From positions 1 to 64,000 of the forward strand of contig NZ_MAYU01000001.1 of assembly GCF_001685025.1 (NCBI RefSeq): 64,000 nt of DNA. The letters are read 5' to 3'. Positions 18,190 to 27,206 of the stretch are shown here, piece after piece (positions within the stretch are counted from its first letter, which is position 1; each line of letters starts with the position of its first letter). Origin of the DNA: Bacillus sp. FJAT-27225 (lineage in GTDB: Bacteria; Bacillota; Bacilli; Bacillales; Cytobacillaceae). A program made the translations under genes and the position numbers. The notes under the pieces were generated by a model. That model ran no database searches. It worked only from the letters and a program-made list of their open reading frames with translations, and was not told where the DNA came from.

Positions 18190-18819
18190 TTATAATCCTG
18201 TTTTAACACCAAAACCTATTAAAACCAAACCTGTTGATTTTTGAAAGGCTTTCTGGAATTTAGAGTTATTCAACCATTTTTTTGCGTAATCAATTACATA
18301 AACAAGAGTAAGGAACCACAATACTGCAAGTAAAGTAAGGATTGCCGCTAATACTATCAGTTGCTGATTGATGTTCCCATTCAAATTAATAAATTGCGGC
18401 ATGACCGTAATATAAACCAAAACAGTCTTTGGATTAAGAACATTATTAAGCATTGCTTGCATAAATGACTCTTTGTTATGCCGGCTAGAGGATTTGGAAG
18501 GTACATTGGACTGTTCTTGTATTTCCTTTAAAGAAAATGCACTTTTAGCAAAAAAGCTCTTTATGCCTAAATAAATTAAGTATGCCGCTCCTAAGTATTT
18601 GATCGTACTGAATAAAAAGACAGACTTTGCAATGACAACAGATAACCCGAGAATAGCAATAAGCGTCCAAAAGGATAGCCCTGTTGCCATTCCCACAACT
18701 GTAAAAATTCCGGCTCGGGGCCCGTAGCTGAGTGTGTTTCTTACTAGTAGCATAGTATCTGCCCCAGGTATAACAACCATCATTGCAGCTATTGAAATGT
18801 ATGTTAGCAGGCTATCCAT
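18190..18819 (-). CDS. LysE/RhtB-family amino-acid exporter
   Basis: The 209-residue inner-membrane protein has about six spans. The family motif is at the N-terminus (VVIPGADTMLLVRNTLSYGPRAG), where RhtB-type exporters have PGP or PGA followed by a Gly-rich turn, and LNNVLNPKTVLVYITVMPQF marks the second half. Such proteins export amino acids or derivatives (homoserine lactones, Thr, Lys, Cys pathway intermediates). It starts at an ATG after AAGGGGGAAA. No regulator of the LysG type is adjacent, so the substrate is open. Confidence 0.85.
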   Translation of the reverse strand: MDSLLTYISIAAMMVVIPGADTMLLVRNTLSYGPRAGIFTVVGMATGLSFWTLIAILGLSVVIAKSVFLFSTIKYLGAAYLIYLGIKSFFAKSAFSLKEIQEQSNVPSKSSSRHNKESFMQAMLNNVLNPKTVLVYITVMPQFINLNGNINQQLIVLAAILTLLAVLWFLTLVYVIDYAKKWLNNSKFQKAFQKSTGLVLIGFGVKTGL

Positions 18820-19097
18820 TTTATTTCCCCCTTCCAGTTTTATAATGACTACCCAATGAATTATTTTTACAGTATATCAGATTCTCTTAAAAAAAAGCAG
18901 GTCCAATCGTTTATTTATTGAATAAGAGATAACTATCATAACGATGAGTTGGAACTTTTAATTGGATGTTTTTCTTTAATGGTATGTTAATCAGAATGTT
19001 TGGTTAGGGAAAAGGGGTATTTACCTCCGCATTTTTGTTAATTCTTTATTAAATAATCGGGGTTGGATTTATTAAAAATAATATGGAGAAAAAAAGT

Positions 19098-19811
19098 ATG
19101 AACAGAATTGAGCTTATAAGAAATGCAGAAAAGGAATATCACGATTTTTGCTATGATCATTATCGGCTTTTTGAAAAGGGGTCTTGGTTATATAAACCAG
19201 TCAAGACGGTAATGGATCAATTGGGTCTTTTTAAGGATAGGGATAATCTTAGTGTTTTAGACTTGGGATCTGGCGTAGGGAGAAACAGTATTCCAATTGC
19301 GCAAACTATTAATAAGGGGAAAGTTGTGTGTGTTGATTTACTCGACTCTGCGGTAGAAAAACTCAAACAATATAGCACGGAGTTCGGAGTAAGTGAAATT
19401 ATACAAATTGTTAAATCAGACATTAGCGATTATACCATTCAAAAAGAGGAGTTTGATTATATCGTTGCTGTATCGAGTCTAGAGCATCTCGCTTCAATAG
19501 AGAAGTTTGAAAAAGTAATTCAACGGATGGCAACAGGAACAAAGGTTAATGGAATCAATTGCTTAATCATAAACACCAATTTTAACGAAACGTCGCTTGA
19601 AACGAATGAAGAATTAGAAGCACTATTGGAAATAAATCTAACAACAGAAGAAATGTTGGCAAAATTATATCGTATATATGGGGATGGATGGGAAGTAATA
19701 AACGAAACTGTTAAGCCACTTGAATATCAGATTGTAAGAAATGAAAAACCTGTATTGCTTAGTACTGACGCCATAACTTTTGTTGTGAGAAAAACGGAAC
19801 CCTGCTGTTAG
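19098..19811 (+). CDS. Class I SAM-dependent methyltransferase
   Basis: The protein is about 237 residues with motif I VLDLGSGVGRNSIPIA, an acidic strand-2 end CVDLLDSAVEKL, and motif II/III at FDYIVAVSSLEHL. The C-terminal part lacks a recognisable targeting domain. ATG 19098 has GGAG nine bases upstream; ATG 19083 would add five residues but has no clear site. The layout resembles TehB/UbiE-like small-molecule methyltransferases. The Nudix gene follows 68 bases later in the same direction. Confidence 0.8.
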   Translation: MNRIELIRNAEKEYHDFCYDHYRLFEKGSWLYKPVKTVMDQLGLFKDRDNLSVLDLGSGVGRNSIPIAQTINKGKVVCVDLLDSAVEKLKQYSTEFGVSEIIQIVKSDISDYTIQKEEFDYIVAVSSLEHLASIEKFEKVIQRMATGTKVNGINCLIINTNFNETSLETNEELEALLEINLTTEEMLAKLYRIYGDGWEVINETVKPLEYQIVRNEKPVLLSTDAITFVVRKTEPCC

Positions 19812-19879
19812 ATTGAAAATTGCGGAGAATTTAATCGTAAGGGAATTAAGGCGAATTTACATGAGTTAGGGAGATTGTG

Positions 19880-20353
19880 ATGGCTAATTCCATAAATTAT
19901 AAATTCTGGACTGTTTGTATGATTCAAGATGAAGACAAGGTTTTACTTCTGGATAGACAACATGATGATTTTAGAGGCTTTATCCCGCCAGGAGGCAAAG
20001 TTGAATTCCCTGAAAGTTTTGTAGAGAGTGCAATTAGAGAAGTAAAGGAAGAAACAGGGTTGGAAGTAAGAAACCTACTATATAAAGGGCTTTATGAATA
20101 TGTTAACCCTGCCGCAAATGATCGATATATGATATTCAATTACATAACAACTGATTTCAAAGGAGAACTACTGGAGAATTCTCCAGAAGGAAAAGCAGTT
20201 TGGGTAAATATAGAGGATGCATATAGGTTACCTATGCAGGAATCCATTCGAAGAAGGTTTCCATATTTCTTCCAGGAAGGCACTTTCGAAATCCAGGTAG
20301 AATGGGACCATAAGGAAAATAAAGAAGCGAAAGTCAAAATTAGAAATACATAA
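19880..20353 (+). CDS. Nudix hydrolase, 8-oxo-dGTPase-like
   Basis: The 157-residue protein has an intact Nudix box (G39, E45, R53-E54, E57-E58, G60) preceded by FRGFIPPGGK. The F-I-P-P-G-G-K form is common in MutX/YtkD-type 8-oxo-dGTP diphosphatases, though that substrate is an inference. It starts at the ATG at 19880, six bases after GGGAG. It lies between a methyltransferase and a small acidic protein, all co-oriented. Confidence 0.8.
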   Translation: MANSINYKFWTVCMIQDEDKVLLLDRQHDDFRGFIPPGGKVEFPESFVESAIREVKEETGLEVRNLLYKGLYEYVNPAANDRYMIFNYITTDFKGELLENSPEGKAVWVNIEDAYRLPMQESIRRRFPYFFQEGTFEIQVEWDHKENKEAKVKIRNT

Positions 20354-20430
20354 AATAAGACTCTTGGATTGTTCTAGAAGCGGTAAAGTCTTGGGTTTAT
20401 ATGATGACACAAATAAAGAGGTGAGGAGCA

Positions 20431-20691
20431 ATGGATGTAGATACTTTAGAAGAATTAATATTAGGAGACAACGGACTTATAATACCTCTTCGATTAGGAT
20501 ATGGGTTAAATTCCGAAAAAGTTTCCGAAATTATTAAAGTGCTCGATCATCTTTCTGAAGAATGGGCCGAATCTGAATATATTCCAAAAAAAGCGGCTGA
20601 AATGTTTGCTAACTTTTATGTCGCTGCTTATTCTACACTTGGTTTATATAATGACGAAGTAGGTTTAAAGATTGAGGACGCGGTTGATTAG
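20431..20691 (+). CDS. Small acidic hypothetical protein
   Basis: The 86-residue protein is acidic and probably all-helical (SEKVSEIIKVLDHLSEEWAESEYIPKKAAEMF). It has no membrane span. The ATG lies behind a strong GAGGTGAGGAG site, which supports real translation. The family is not recognised. It does not overlap either neighbour. Confidence 0.6.
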   Translation: MDVDTLEELILGDNGLIIPLRLGYGLNSEKVSEIIKVLDHLSEEWAESEYIPKKAAEMFANFYVAAYSTLGLYNDEVGLKIEDAVD

Positions 20692-20807
20692 ATAATGGAC
20701 TCAATCAATAAATGCTTAGCTTAATCAGTAGTAACAGGTGGATTTATTAAGGAAGAAATAACGGGCTTTTTAAAAACTCTTACTGACTAACGCTGGAGGA
20801 GGATTTT

Positions 20808-21180
20808 TTGAGATCAGATTTAGATAATTGGATGTCTTTAACCGTTATTGAACTAAATGAAATTTTCTCAAGTATTCCTTCGTTATGGGGAATTGCGGGT
20901 GGCTGGGCGATAGATTTGCATATTGGAAAAGTGAATAGGGAGCATAAAGATATAGATGTAGTATTCTTCAGGGAAAATCAACAAATTTTCTACAATGTTT
21001 TAAAGAAGAATTGGAAGCTGCCGCTTTGGGTGGAAATCAAAACGATAGATGTTAGGCCAAAAGAAGTTGCGGTAAAATTATTGTCCCTATTTTGCTAACT
21101 TGGCAAAATGTGCTCAAAGTTTAGTGAAACAAGGTATCTACCACCTATTTATAGAATTTATTAAGGTAAAAGGGGGGTAA
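20808..21180 (+). pseudogene. Chimeric, frameshifted nucleotidyltransferase remnant
   Basis: The first 60 codons (TTG start after GGAGGAGG) encode the front of an aminoglycoside-adenylyltransferase-like nucleotidyltransferase: LWGIAGGWAIDLHIGK then EHKDIDVVFF, with the Gly-Gly-Trp and paired Asp motif. The expected remainder of about 130 residues is missing. After KKNW the sequence changes to an unrelated tail (LPLWVEIKTIDVRPKEVAVK). One extra base near 21080 throws the frame, and the alternative frame continues CPYFANLAKCAQSLVKQG up to a TAA at 21178. The gene appears to be an internal-deletion fusion with a later frameshift. Confidence 0.5.
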
Positions 21181-22104
21181 ATGTTGATAACTATTGAAAA
21201 AGCAATTATTTCGGATGCCGAGAAGCTAACAGAATTAATGATAAAAACATTTGATGAAGAAGCAAGAAAATGGCTTCTAAATCCTGATATTTTGGATTAC
21301 AATATCCAACCTCCTGGTTATTCTTCAGTGGAAATGACTAAATATATGATTGAAGAATTAAATTACTACAAAATAATATATGACGAAGACATTGTTGGCG
21401 GTATTATAGTGACCATAACGGGCAAGTCTTTTGGAAGAATAGACCGTATTTTCGTTGACCCAGATTATCAAGGGAGAAAAATCGGTTCTAGAGTAATAGA
21501 ATTAATTGAGGAGGAATTTCCGACCCTAAGAACTTGGGACCTTGAGACATCAAGTAGACAAGTGAATAACCACCATTTTTACGAGAAAATGGGTTATAGA
21601 ACCACCTATGAAACAGAAGATGAATATGGTTACATTAAGAGAAAAGTAAGTTCATTAGGCAAAGAGAACTTAGTGGAAAACAAAGATATTTCCAATACTC
21701 AATATGAAAATTGCAATATGGAAAAAACCGAATGTTATGCAGTGGATTTAGAAGGGAGTACTTTTAGTAACAGTAACCTAATGAATACTCAACTAAGCAA
21801 CTGTAACCTTAGTCATTCAAAATTCCAAAACATTAATTTCAAGCATTCATTTTTTGCAGATTTAAACCTTTCTTATAGCAAAATGCGGTTAGTTACTCTC
21901 GGAGGGGTTCGCTTTATAGATACAAACCTTGGAGATGACAGTGAACCACTTTCTTTTGAAAGATGTGACCTTCAAGGGACAAAGATTAGTAAAAGTAACC
22001 TTAGAAACTTACAAATTACAGAAAGTGACATTACAGGAATGACAATAGATAATATTCCTGTAGAAAAACTACTTGAGTTGTATTACCAAGAGTTAAAAAA
22101 GTAA
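21181..22104 (+). CDS. GNAT acetyltransferase fused to a pentapeptide-repeat domain
   Basis: The 307-residue protein has two domains. Residues 1-160 form a GNAT acetyltransferase (RIDRIFVDPDYQGRKIGSRV with the Q-x-x-x-x-G loop, and FYEKMGYRT as motif B). From about residue 172 to 290 the sequence is pentapeptide-repeat-like, A/S/T-N/D-L/F-x-x in register (STFSNSNLMNTQLSNCNLSHSKF and on to FERCDLQGTKISKSNL). Such repeats fold as a right-handed quadrilateral beta-helix; some pentapeptide proteins mimic DNA and protect gyrase. The start codon abuts the stop of the broken nucleotidyltransferase. A terminator follows. The target of acetylation and the role of the helix are unknown. Confidence 0.8.
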   Translation: MLITIEKAIISDAEKLTELMIKTFDEEARKWLLNPDILDYNIQPPGYSSVEMTKYMIEELNYYKIIYDEDIVGGIIVTITGKSFGRIDRIFVDPDYQGRKIGSRVIELIEEEFPTLRTWDLETSSRQVNNHHFYEKMGYRTTYETEDEYGYIKRKVSSLGKENLVENKDISNTQYENCNMEKTECYAVDLEGSTFSNSNLMNTQLSNCNLSHSKFQNINFKHSFFADLNLSYSKMRLVTLGGVRFIDTNLGDDSEPLSFERCDLQGTKISKSNLRNLQITESDITGMTIDNIPVEKLLELYYQELKK

Positions 22105-22121
22105 ATAGTACTTTACAGAAT

Positions 22122-22152
22122 GCAGCCACCTTCATTGGGATGGCTGTTTTTT
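22122..22152 (+). terminator. Terminator after the GNAT-pentapeptide gene
   Basis: CAGCCA (22123-22128) pairs with TGGCTG (22141-22146) and six T residues follow. Confidence 0.8.
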
Positions 22153-22301
22153 AAAAAATCTTACGCGAAAAATTTTGCTGTGATTCATTTGAAATATTGC
22201 AGTACTGAGTACATATATAACAAACGGCGCAGGATACTTGAAGAAAGTAGCGAACTTATAAGGATATGCAGTTTACAAAATAGTCTAATGAGGACAAAAA
22301 G

Positions 22302-23174
22302 GTGCAAAAGATAAATGAAATTATTGATTTACTGGTTAATAGCGGTTTGATAGTGAATAATAATCTGGAATTAAAGAGATTAAAAAAGGGGACTACCAAT
22401 GGAGATTTATATACCCTTTTAATCAAGAAGATCCCAACCTATGTTATAAAAGTAGACAGCTCTAAGATTATTATTCCAACTCATGATTTTCTTCTCGCTT
22501 ATCAAGATGTCAAATTGTTGCCTGATGTTCTTTATACAGACGATAAAAACGAGTTTATTGTCTACTCTTATATTCCAGGAGAGACCCATTATAACCGGGG
22601 GCCAAAGTTAGAATGGATGACGATTTTAATAAAAGAGTTATTCAATAAATATCAAAGGTTGGACAAAGGCATTCCCTGGGGTAGAGTTAACGGAATTCAA
22701 AGAAAATCGTGGTCAGACTTTAATCATGCAAGTTCGGAGTCTGCCAGGGAAAACATTGGCGACTTTTTACCAAACGAGGATCATAAAAGGGTTGAGATTT
22801 TAGTAAAGAAATTAAACTTTTACCACAGTTACGAGGATAAATATTATCTTCATGGAGATACTGGTGTTCATAATTTTGTATACTCGGATAACAAATTAAA
22901 CGGAGTTATTGACCCATCGCCTTAAATCGGTCCAAAAATATATGATTTTACTTATGCTTTTTGTTCTTCTCCAGATAGTCTCGATTTAAGCACACTTTAT
23001 TCATCGTTTTCTCTGTGGAACAATGATTCTTCTTTTACCAAGGACAGGCTTTTGGAGGAAGTTGTTTTTCAGTTGTATACACGTATTGGTGTATGTATCA
23101 AAGTTCATCCCCACGACTTAAGTGAGTATATGGAAGCCTGGAACCAATGGCGAGGATATCTTCCCAGTATCTAG
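22302..23174 (+). pseudogene. APH-like kinase interrupted by TAA
   Basis: A frame from GTG 22302 runs to TAG 23172 and is broken by one TAA at 22923-22925. The N-terminal part includes the kinase catalytic loop YYLHGDTGVHNFVYS (His, Asp, Asn) and the metal-site NGVIDPSP. Directly after that the stop occurs, and the C-terminal helices continue in frame (GPKIYDFTYAFCSSPDSLD). Read through, the protein would be about 290 residues, the usual size for this family. Everything needed for catalysis lies before the stop, but the truncated C-lobe makes a functional enzyme unlikely. Confidence 0.7.
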
Positions 23175-23268
23175 GGGTGTATCTTTTACACTGCTTTGAT
23201 CTTTAAAGGATGAAAATTGAAAGATAAGTTTTGTTTAATTACTATTTTCTAAGATTTGGGGGGAAATG

Positions 23269-23592
23269 ATGTTTGTTAAAGTTTATCAGTACCACATCCT
23301 AAAAGATAAGATAGACGAATATTTAGCCATTCAAGAAAAAGTATCAGAAATTTACGGGAGATATTTAGAGTTTCATACAATGTATCTCAACAGTAAGATT
23401 GATGCCACGCAATGGATAGAAATATCAAGATATAAAGATGAAAACGAGTATCAAAAATGTATGGATTTGATTAACCAACAAAAAGAAATACAAGGACTTT
23501 TTCTAGAATTCCAAACTCTCTTGGTTACCGGCAAAAGTGAAATATGTGAAGAAGACTTTATGGAAATGAAAGAAACATCGACAATTGAATAA
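23269..23592 (+). CDS. Small ABM-like alpha/beta protein
   Basis: The 107-residue protein has a strand-helix-strand pattern (FVKVYQYHILKDKIDEYLAIQEKV, then WIEISRYKDENEYQKCMDLI) that resembles a dimeric alpha/beta-barrel (antibiotic-biosynthesis-monooxygenase-like) fold. No catalytic residues can be named. Start ATG 23269 is five bases after GGGGGG. A function is not suggested by the neighbours. Confidence 0.55.
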   Translation: MFVKVYQYHILKDKIDEYLAIQEKVSEIYGRYLEFHTMYLNSKIDATQWIEISRYKDENEYQKCMDLINQQKEIQGLFLEFQTLLVTGKSEICEEDFMEMKETSTIE

Positions 23593-23634
23593 CAACAGGG
23601 TAGGAATATACTACTAAAAATAAAGGGGGTTCAT

Positions 23635-24390
23635 ATGAAAAAACTGATGGGAATTTGCACTTTATTATTCAGTATTCTATTGGGTTCTTTTCCAGCAATC
23701 TCAGCAGAAACAGAAATTCCTAAGGGTGCCCAAGAGTATGCCGACACATTTTTTAAGAGAATTGTTTTGGATACCGTTAAAGGCACTGATCCTGGAAGTT
23801 TCAATTTTACTTCATCCGAAAATATCACGTTCGGGCCACTGCTGAAAATCTATATAATGGGCAAGGATTTCTATGTTAAGAAGAAAATAGGTAGTGAAGG
23901 CATCATCGATCCCAGGGAATATATTTCTGTTGTTTTTCAGGATGGAAAGCCTGTGAATGCAATCTCGACATATCAAACTGAGTCAGGAGCTTATGACCTT
24001 GCCATATTCGGATATTCTTATGAAGAGGTAAAGGCATTGTCGGAAATTAAGGAAGGCGAAAGTCTCCTTCATAGTATGCAACACGACGTATGGTTCGTTT
24101 ATAACGGGAAACAAGTAAAGGCCATAAATAAGGAAGCGAAGGATCTTCTTAAAGCCGAAGAAAAATCGATTGAAGATTTTCAGACTATCATTGTCGAAAT
24201 GCATGAAGGACTCATAGGCGAAGATACTGGCCAAGATGGTTTGAGCGGCGGACGCTTAGCACAGGCCGAATCTGGGAATAACAATCTAGTCTATGTACTT
24301 TATGGTACGGTTGCAATACTGGCGGCTGCTTGTGTCACTCTAATCCTTTTGAATCGGAAATTGAGGACATCTAAAAAGTTTCATGATTGA
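23635..24390 (+). CDS. Secreted, C-terminally membrane-anchored hypothetical protein
   Basis: The 251-residue protein has an N-terminal signal peptide (cleavage probably after AISA, residue 24). It has a soluble region of about 195 residues and one C-terminal membrane helix (NLVYVLYGTVAILAAACVTLILL) followed by a basic tail, so the main domain would face outside the membrane. The soluble part contains two similar strands-plus-helix blocks and an acidic linker (GLIGEDTGQDGLSGG). The start is an ATG after AAAGGGGG. No family is recognised, and it is not an LPXTG protein. Confidence 0.65.
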   Translation: MKKLMGICTLLFSILLGSFPAISAETEIPKGAQEYADTFFKRIVLDTVKGTDPGSFNFTSSENITFGPLLKIYIMGKDFYVKKKIGSEGIIDPREYISVVFQDGKPVNAISTYQTESGAYDLAIFGYSYEEVKALSEIKEGESLLHSMQHDVWFVYNGKQVKAINKEAKDLLKAEEKSIEDFQTIIVEMHEGLIGEDTGQDGLSGGRLAQAESGNNNLVYVLYGTVAILAAACVTLILLNRKLRTSKKFHD

Positions 24391-24439
24391 TGAAAAGTCT
24401 TTCCAATAAATAATGATGGAGAGAGGGGAGCTATTTTTT

Positions 24440-24790
24440 ATGATGATAAAAGGTTTTGGGGGAGTATTTTGGAGGACGAAAAATCTGGAAGTAACAAAAA
24501 AGTGGTACAGTGACGTGCTGAAGATCGATATAGATAATTGGAATGGAACTATTATTAAACCTCAGTCAGGAAATGAAACGATATTTTCTTTCTTTACTGA
24601 AGATGACCCTTATTTCCCACCAGAACAGCAAGTAATGTTGAATTTTGAAGTTTATAATCTAGACGAGACTATTAACCATCTTGAGCAACTTGGTGTACCT
24701 CTCGTTAAGGAAAAAGAGGTTAGTGAATTTGGTAAGTTCATTTGGATTAAAGATCCTGAAGGCAGACTGGTTGAGCTATGGGAGAAATAA
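24440..24790 (+). CDS. VOC-family protein
   Basis: The 116-residue protein has the vicinal-oxygen-chelate fold: GGVFWRTKNLEVTKKWYSD opens module 1 and FGKFIWIKDPEGRLVELWE closes module 2. ATG 24440 has GGGGAG nine bases upstream, while the upstream ATGs near 24413 lack a site. Relatives include PhnB-like and YyaH/YetH-like proteins without known substrate. It is followed by its own terminator. Confidence 0.75.
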   Translation: MMIKGFGGVFWRTKNLEVTKKWYSDVLKIDIDNWNGTIIKPQSGNETIFSFFTEDDPYFPPEQQVMLNFEVYNLDETINHLEQLGVPLVKEKEVSEFGKFIWIKDPEGRLVELWEK

Positions 24791-24821
24791 GGTTGTAATT
24801 AAAATAATATTGTTGCGAAAC

Positions 24822-24850
24822 AAGGAGTTTTAATTGCAGCTCCTTTTTTT
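24822..24850 (+). terminator. Terminator of the VOC gene
   Basis: AAGGAG (24822-24827) pairs with CTCCTT (24840-24845) over a 12-nt loop, and a T run follows. Confidence 0.75.
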
Positions 24851-24908
24851 GTTACACTAAGGATGCAGGTTTAAAGAAAAATCTTTTTAAAATGGAGAGG
24901 TTATTTTT

Positions 24909-26123
24909 ATGAATCGTTTTTCAGAGATACAGGAAACATTAAAAGAATTTAATCAGTCACATCTTCTAGCCTTTTGGGATGAACTATCGGAAAGCCAACA
25001 AGATCAGCTGTTGGCGGACATAGAGAAGGTAAACTTAACAGAAATCAGCTCTGCAGCTGAAAAACTGACTTCATCTTACAACCCCGAAAGAAAGAGTATC
25101 GGACCTGTCCCTTACGAAGTATTAGAGAATCTATCGGAGAGAAAGATACTAGAATATAAACAAGATGGTATGGATATGATCGAAAACGGGAAAGTAGCGG
25201 CTGTTCTTCTTGCGGGAGGGCAGGGAACCAGGCTTGGGCATGACGGACCAAAAGGAACATATGACATTGGACTACCTGGGCATGAATCATTATTTGAACT
25301 TCAGGCAAAACGGTTGCTTCAGCTCTACAAACAAACGGATAATATGATCCCTTGGTATATCATGACAAGCCCAATTAATGATGAGGAAACAAGGGATTTC
25401 TTTCAACAGCACAATTACTTTGGATACAATCCAGATTTCATCACTTTTTTCGTTCAGCCAACCGCACCGACATTAACGCCTGATGGCAAATTGATGTTAA
25501 AAACAAAGTCGAGCCTTTCTCTTTCTCCGAACGGAAACGGGGGAGTATTCTCAGCTCTGAAATCGAGCGGTGCACTAGCGGATATGGAAAAGCGGGGCGT
25601 TAAATGGATCTTTATGTATAATGTGGATAATGCGATTATTAAAATTGCCGATCCGGTTTTTGTCGGATTTGCTGATGAAAAAGATTCGCCGATAGCCAGC
25701 AAATCAGCGGCCAAACGAAATCCGCAAGAGAAGGTAGGAGTTTTCTGTCTGATGGACGGAAAACCGTCTGTAATTGAGTACTCGGAAATGACCCAAGAAG
25801 AAAGTGAAGATCCGGATATGACGAATGCCCATATTAGCATTCATTTATTCAAGCTGGATTTTATCAAGGAAATAGCAAACAAGCCCCTACCATATCATTT
25901 TGCCCATAAATCCATTCCGACCGTGGACGAAAGCGGCAATGAATTTAAACCAACTGAACCAAATGGCTATAAACTGGAGCAATTTTATTTTGACTTATTC
26001 CCAGAAGCTGAATCGATTGCCGTCCTGCAGGTCCCAAGAGAAAAGGAATTTGCACCTGTTAAAAATAAAAGCGGGGAAGACAGCCCTGAAACTGCAAGAA
26101 AAGCAATTCTTTCAAACGAATAG
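24909..26123 (+). CDS. UDPGP-family nucleotidyltransferase (UDP-sugar pyrophosphorylase)
   Basis: The 404-residue protein belongs to the eukaryotic-like UDPGP type 1 family (UDP-GlcNAc and UDP-glucose pyrophosphorylases), unlike the shorter bacterial GalU. The nucleotide loop LAGGQGTRLG is at residues 101-110, followed by GPKGTYDIGLP, the sugar-binding NGNGGVFSAL, and WIFMYNVDNAI, whose Asp coordinates metal. It starts at an ATG after GGAGAGG. It would make UDP-GlcNAc or UDP-Glc from UTP and the sugar 1-phosphate in the cytoplasm. B. subtilis has a protein of this kind (YvyI region not involved; orthology not tested). It stands alone, with a strong terminator. Confidence 0.85.
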   Translation: MNRFSEIQETLKEFNQSHLLAFWDELSESQQDQLLADIEKVNLTEISSAAEKLTSSYNPERKSIGPVPYEVLENLSERKILEYKQDGMDMIENGKVAAVLLAGGQGTRLGHDGPKGTYDIGLPGHESLFELQAKRLLQLYKQTDNMIPWYIMTSPINDEETRDFFQQHNYFGYNPDFITFFVQPTAPTLTPDGKLMLKTKSSLSLSPNGNGGVFSALKSSGALADMEKRGVKWIFMYNVDNAIIKIADPVFVGFADEKDSPIASKSAAKRNPQEKVGVFCLMDGKPSVIEYSEMTQEESEDPDMTNAHISIHLFKLDFIKEIANKPLPYHFAHKSIPTVDESGNEFKPTEPNGYKLEQFYFDLFPEAESIAVLQVPREKEFAPVKNKSGEDSPETARKAILSNE

Positions 26124-26158
26124 TTAGGATTAAGTTGATAAAGTACCTTGTAAATGGA

Positions 26159-26197
26159 AAACCTCCTCACAATCATGATTGTAGAGGAGGTTTTTTA
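26159..26197 (+). terminator. Terminator of the UDPGP gene
   Basis: AACCTCCTC pairs with GAGGAGGTT around an inner ACAATC/GATTGT stem, and six T residues follow. Confidence 0.9.
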
Positions 26198-26334
26198 TCC
26201 TTTTCTCTTAACCCATCAAGAAGTTAAGTAAAATCGTGCCTTTTATCTAAAACGAATCCATTTTCGCTACTCGTTTAGCGATGTCTGTTTAATTGAATCC
26301 GGTTGACCCATGATGTTGTTTACAATAATACTTT

Positions 26335-26607
26335 TTAGGCTCCGAACCCACGAATGCCAGATATAACGATTAATAATCCATAGCCTATAATAATTAGCGA
26401 AATCATACCCATACCAACATATTTTAAAGAACCACTTTCATTTGTTTTGACTCCTTTTACCCCTAACACAAAACTCGTTATCCAAGAAGCAAGCCCGGTG
26501 TAAAGAAAAGGGTTGAAAATTCCGTTACTTCCTAGAGAACTCAAGTAAAATAGTACAAGTCCTGATATGGTAAAAATAACAGATAAAAATCCATATTTAC
26601 CCTTCAA
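26335..26607 (-). CDS. Small three-span membrane protein
   Basis: The 90-residue protein has three hydrophobic segments (about 5-25, 33-50 and 63-83) with a short GVKGVKTNESG loop. It starts with TTG behind GAGGGTGAG. No family is named. It is similar in character to other small Bacillus membrane proteins and stands alone. Confidence 0.6.
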   Translation of the reverse strand: MKGKYGFLSVIFTISGLVLFYLSSLGSNGIFNPFLYTGLASWITSFVLGVKGVKTNESGSLKYVGMGMISLIIIGYGLLIVISGIRGFGA

Positions 26608-26780
26608 TGTATCTCACCCTCAACGTAAATTTATTGATAATTCAGAACTATATTAATTAGTGTAACATGAATATCACTCACACAAATCATCAAAATGTCC
26701 GAAAACTTCTTTAACACTCAAATTAAGGGATATTCGTTAATTACCTACAAATAACCTGCCGTCACACCGGGGCGGAGAGC

Positions 26781-26987
26781 GGAATCCAAGAACCGCATGG
26801 TTTTGAAACTTTAGACTTAATAGGTTCAAATGCGGGTGCTATTTTAAACAATGAGAGTTGGAATTACTGGAGGGGCAAAGGTGAACAGGAAGTTAAAAAA
26901 ATCGTTGATTTAATGAAAGAGATTGCCACAGACCCATATATTCTGGGAATTTCAACTCACTTGCTTTACATCGGTAGGAAAAAATAA
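26781..26987 (+). pseudogene. C-terminal remnant of a SAM methyltransferase
   Basis: An open frame without a start encodes EPHGFETLDLIGSNAG, NYWRGKGEQEVKKIVDL and DPYILGISTHLLYIGRK before TAA at 26985. This reads like the last third of a class I methyltransferase; the ILGISTHLLYIGRK ending is typical. Motif I and everything before it are missing. It lies just upstream of a dispersed repeat copy. Confidence 0.5.
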
Positions 26988-27003
26988 CTTTCTTTTTAGC
27001 TAA

Positions 27004-27070
27004 CCGGAGCAATGTTCCAAGAGGAATCATCGCCCTTTTTGTTGAAATCCTTATTAAGCAAACGGGGCAT
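27004..27070 (+). repeat. Dispersed hairpin repeat copy
   Basis: The order is GAGCAATGTTCCAAGAGGA, a degenerate first hairpin, a T run, GTTGAAATCCTTATTAAGC and AAACGGGGCA. The second part is well conserved relative to 54434 and 55003, the first part less so. Confidence 0.6.
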
Positions 27071-27112
27071 GTAGAAGGTGGCTGATATGCATAATTGGTA
27101 ACAGAGGAGGTG

Positions 27113-27206
27113 GAGCAAGGTTCCCAGGGTTTCAATTGTTAACCTTGCTCGGGTATCCTTTAGGGTAAAGGTATCTAGACCGTAATTTAACCGTCTCATA
27201 GATACC
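27113..27206. other. Compact multi-hairpin structure of unknown nature
   Basis: Three stems occur within 94 bases: GAGCAAGGTT with AACCTTGCTC (27113-27122 and 27141-27150), CTTTA with TAAAG (27158-27170), and GGTATCTA with TAGATACC (27170-27177 and 27199-27206). GGGTATC at 27151 can alternatively pair with GATACCC at 27201-27207. It is neither a tRNA nor a riboswitch class that I recognise and has no T tail of a simple terminator. It could be a structured RNA or a recombination or repeat element. Confidence 0.4.

Noticed and set aside
9715-22925. Recoding of in-frame TAG/TAA stops (selenocysteine, pyrrolysine, suppression)
   Set aside because: The stop codons differ, no recoding element or dedicated tRNA is seen, and nearby genes carry frameshifts of similar age.
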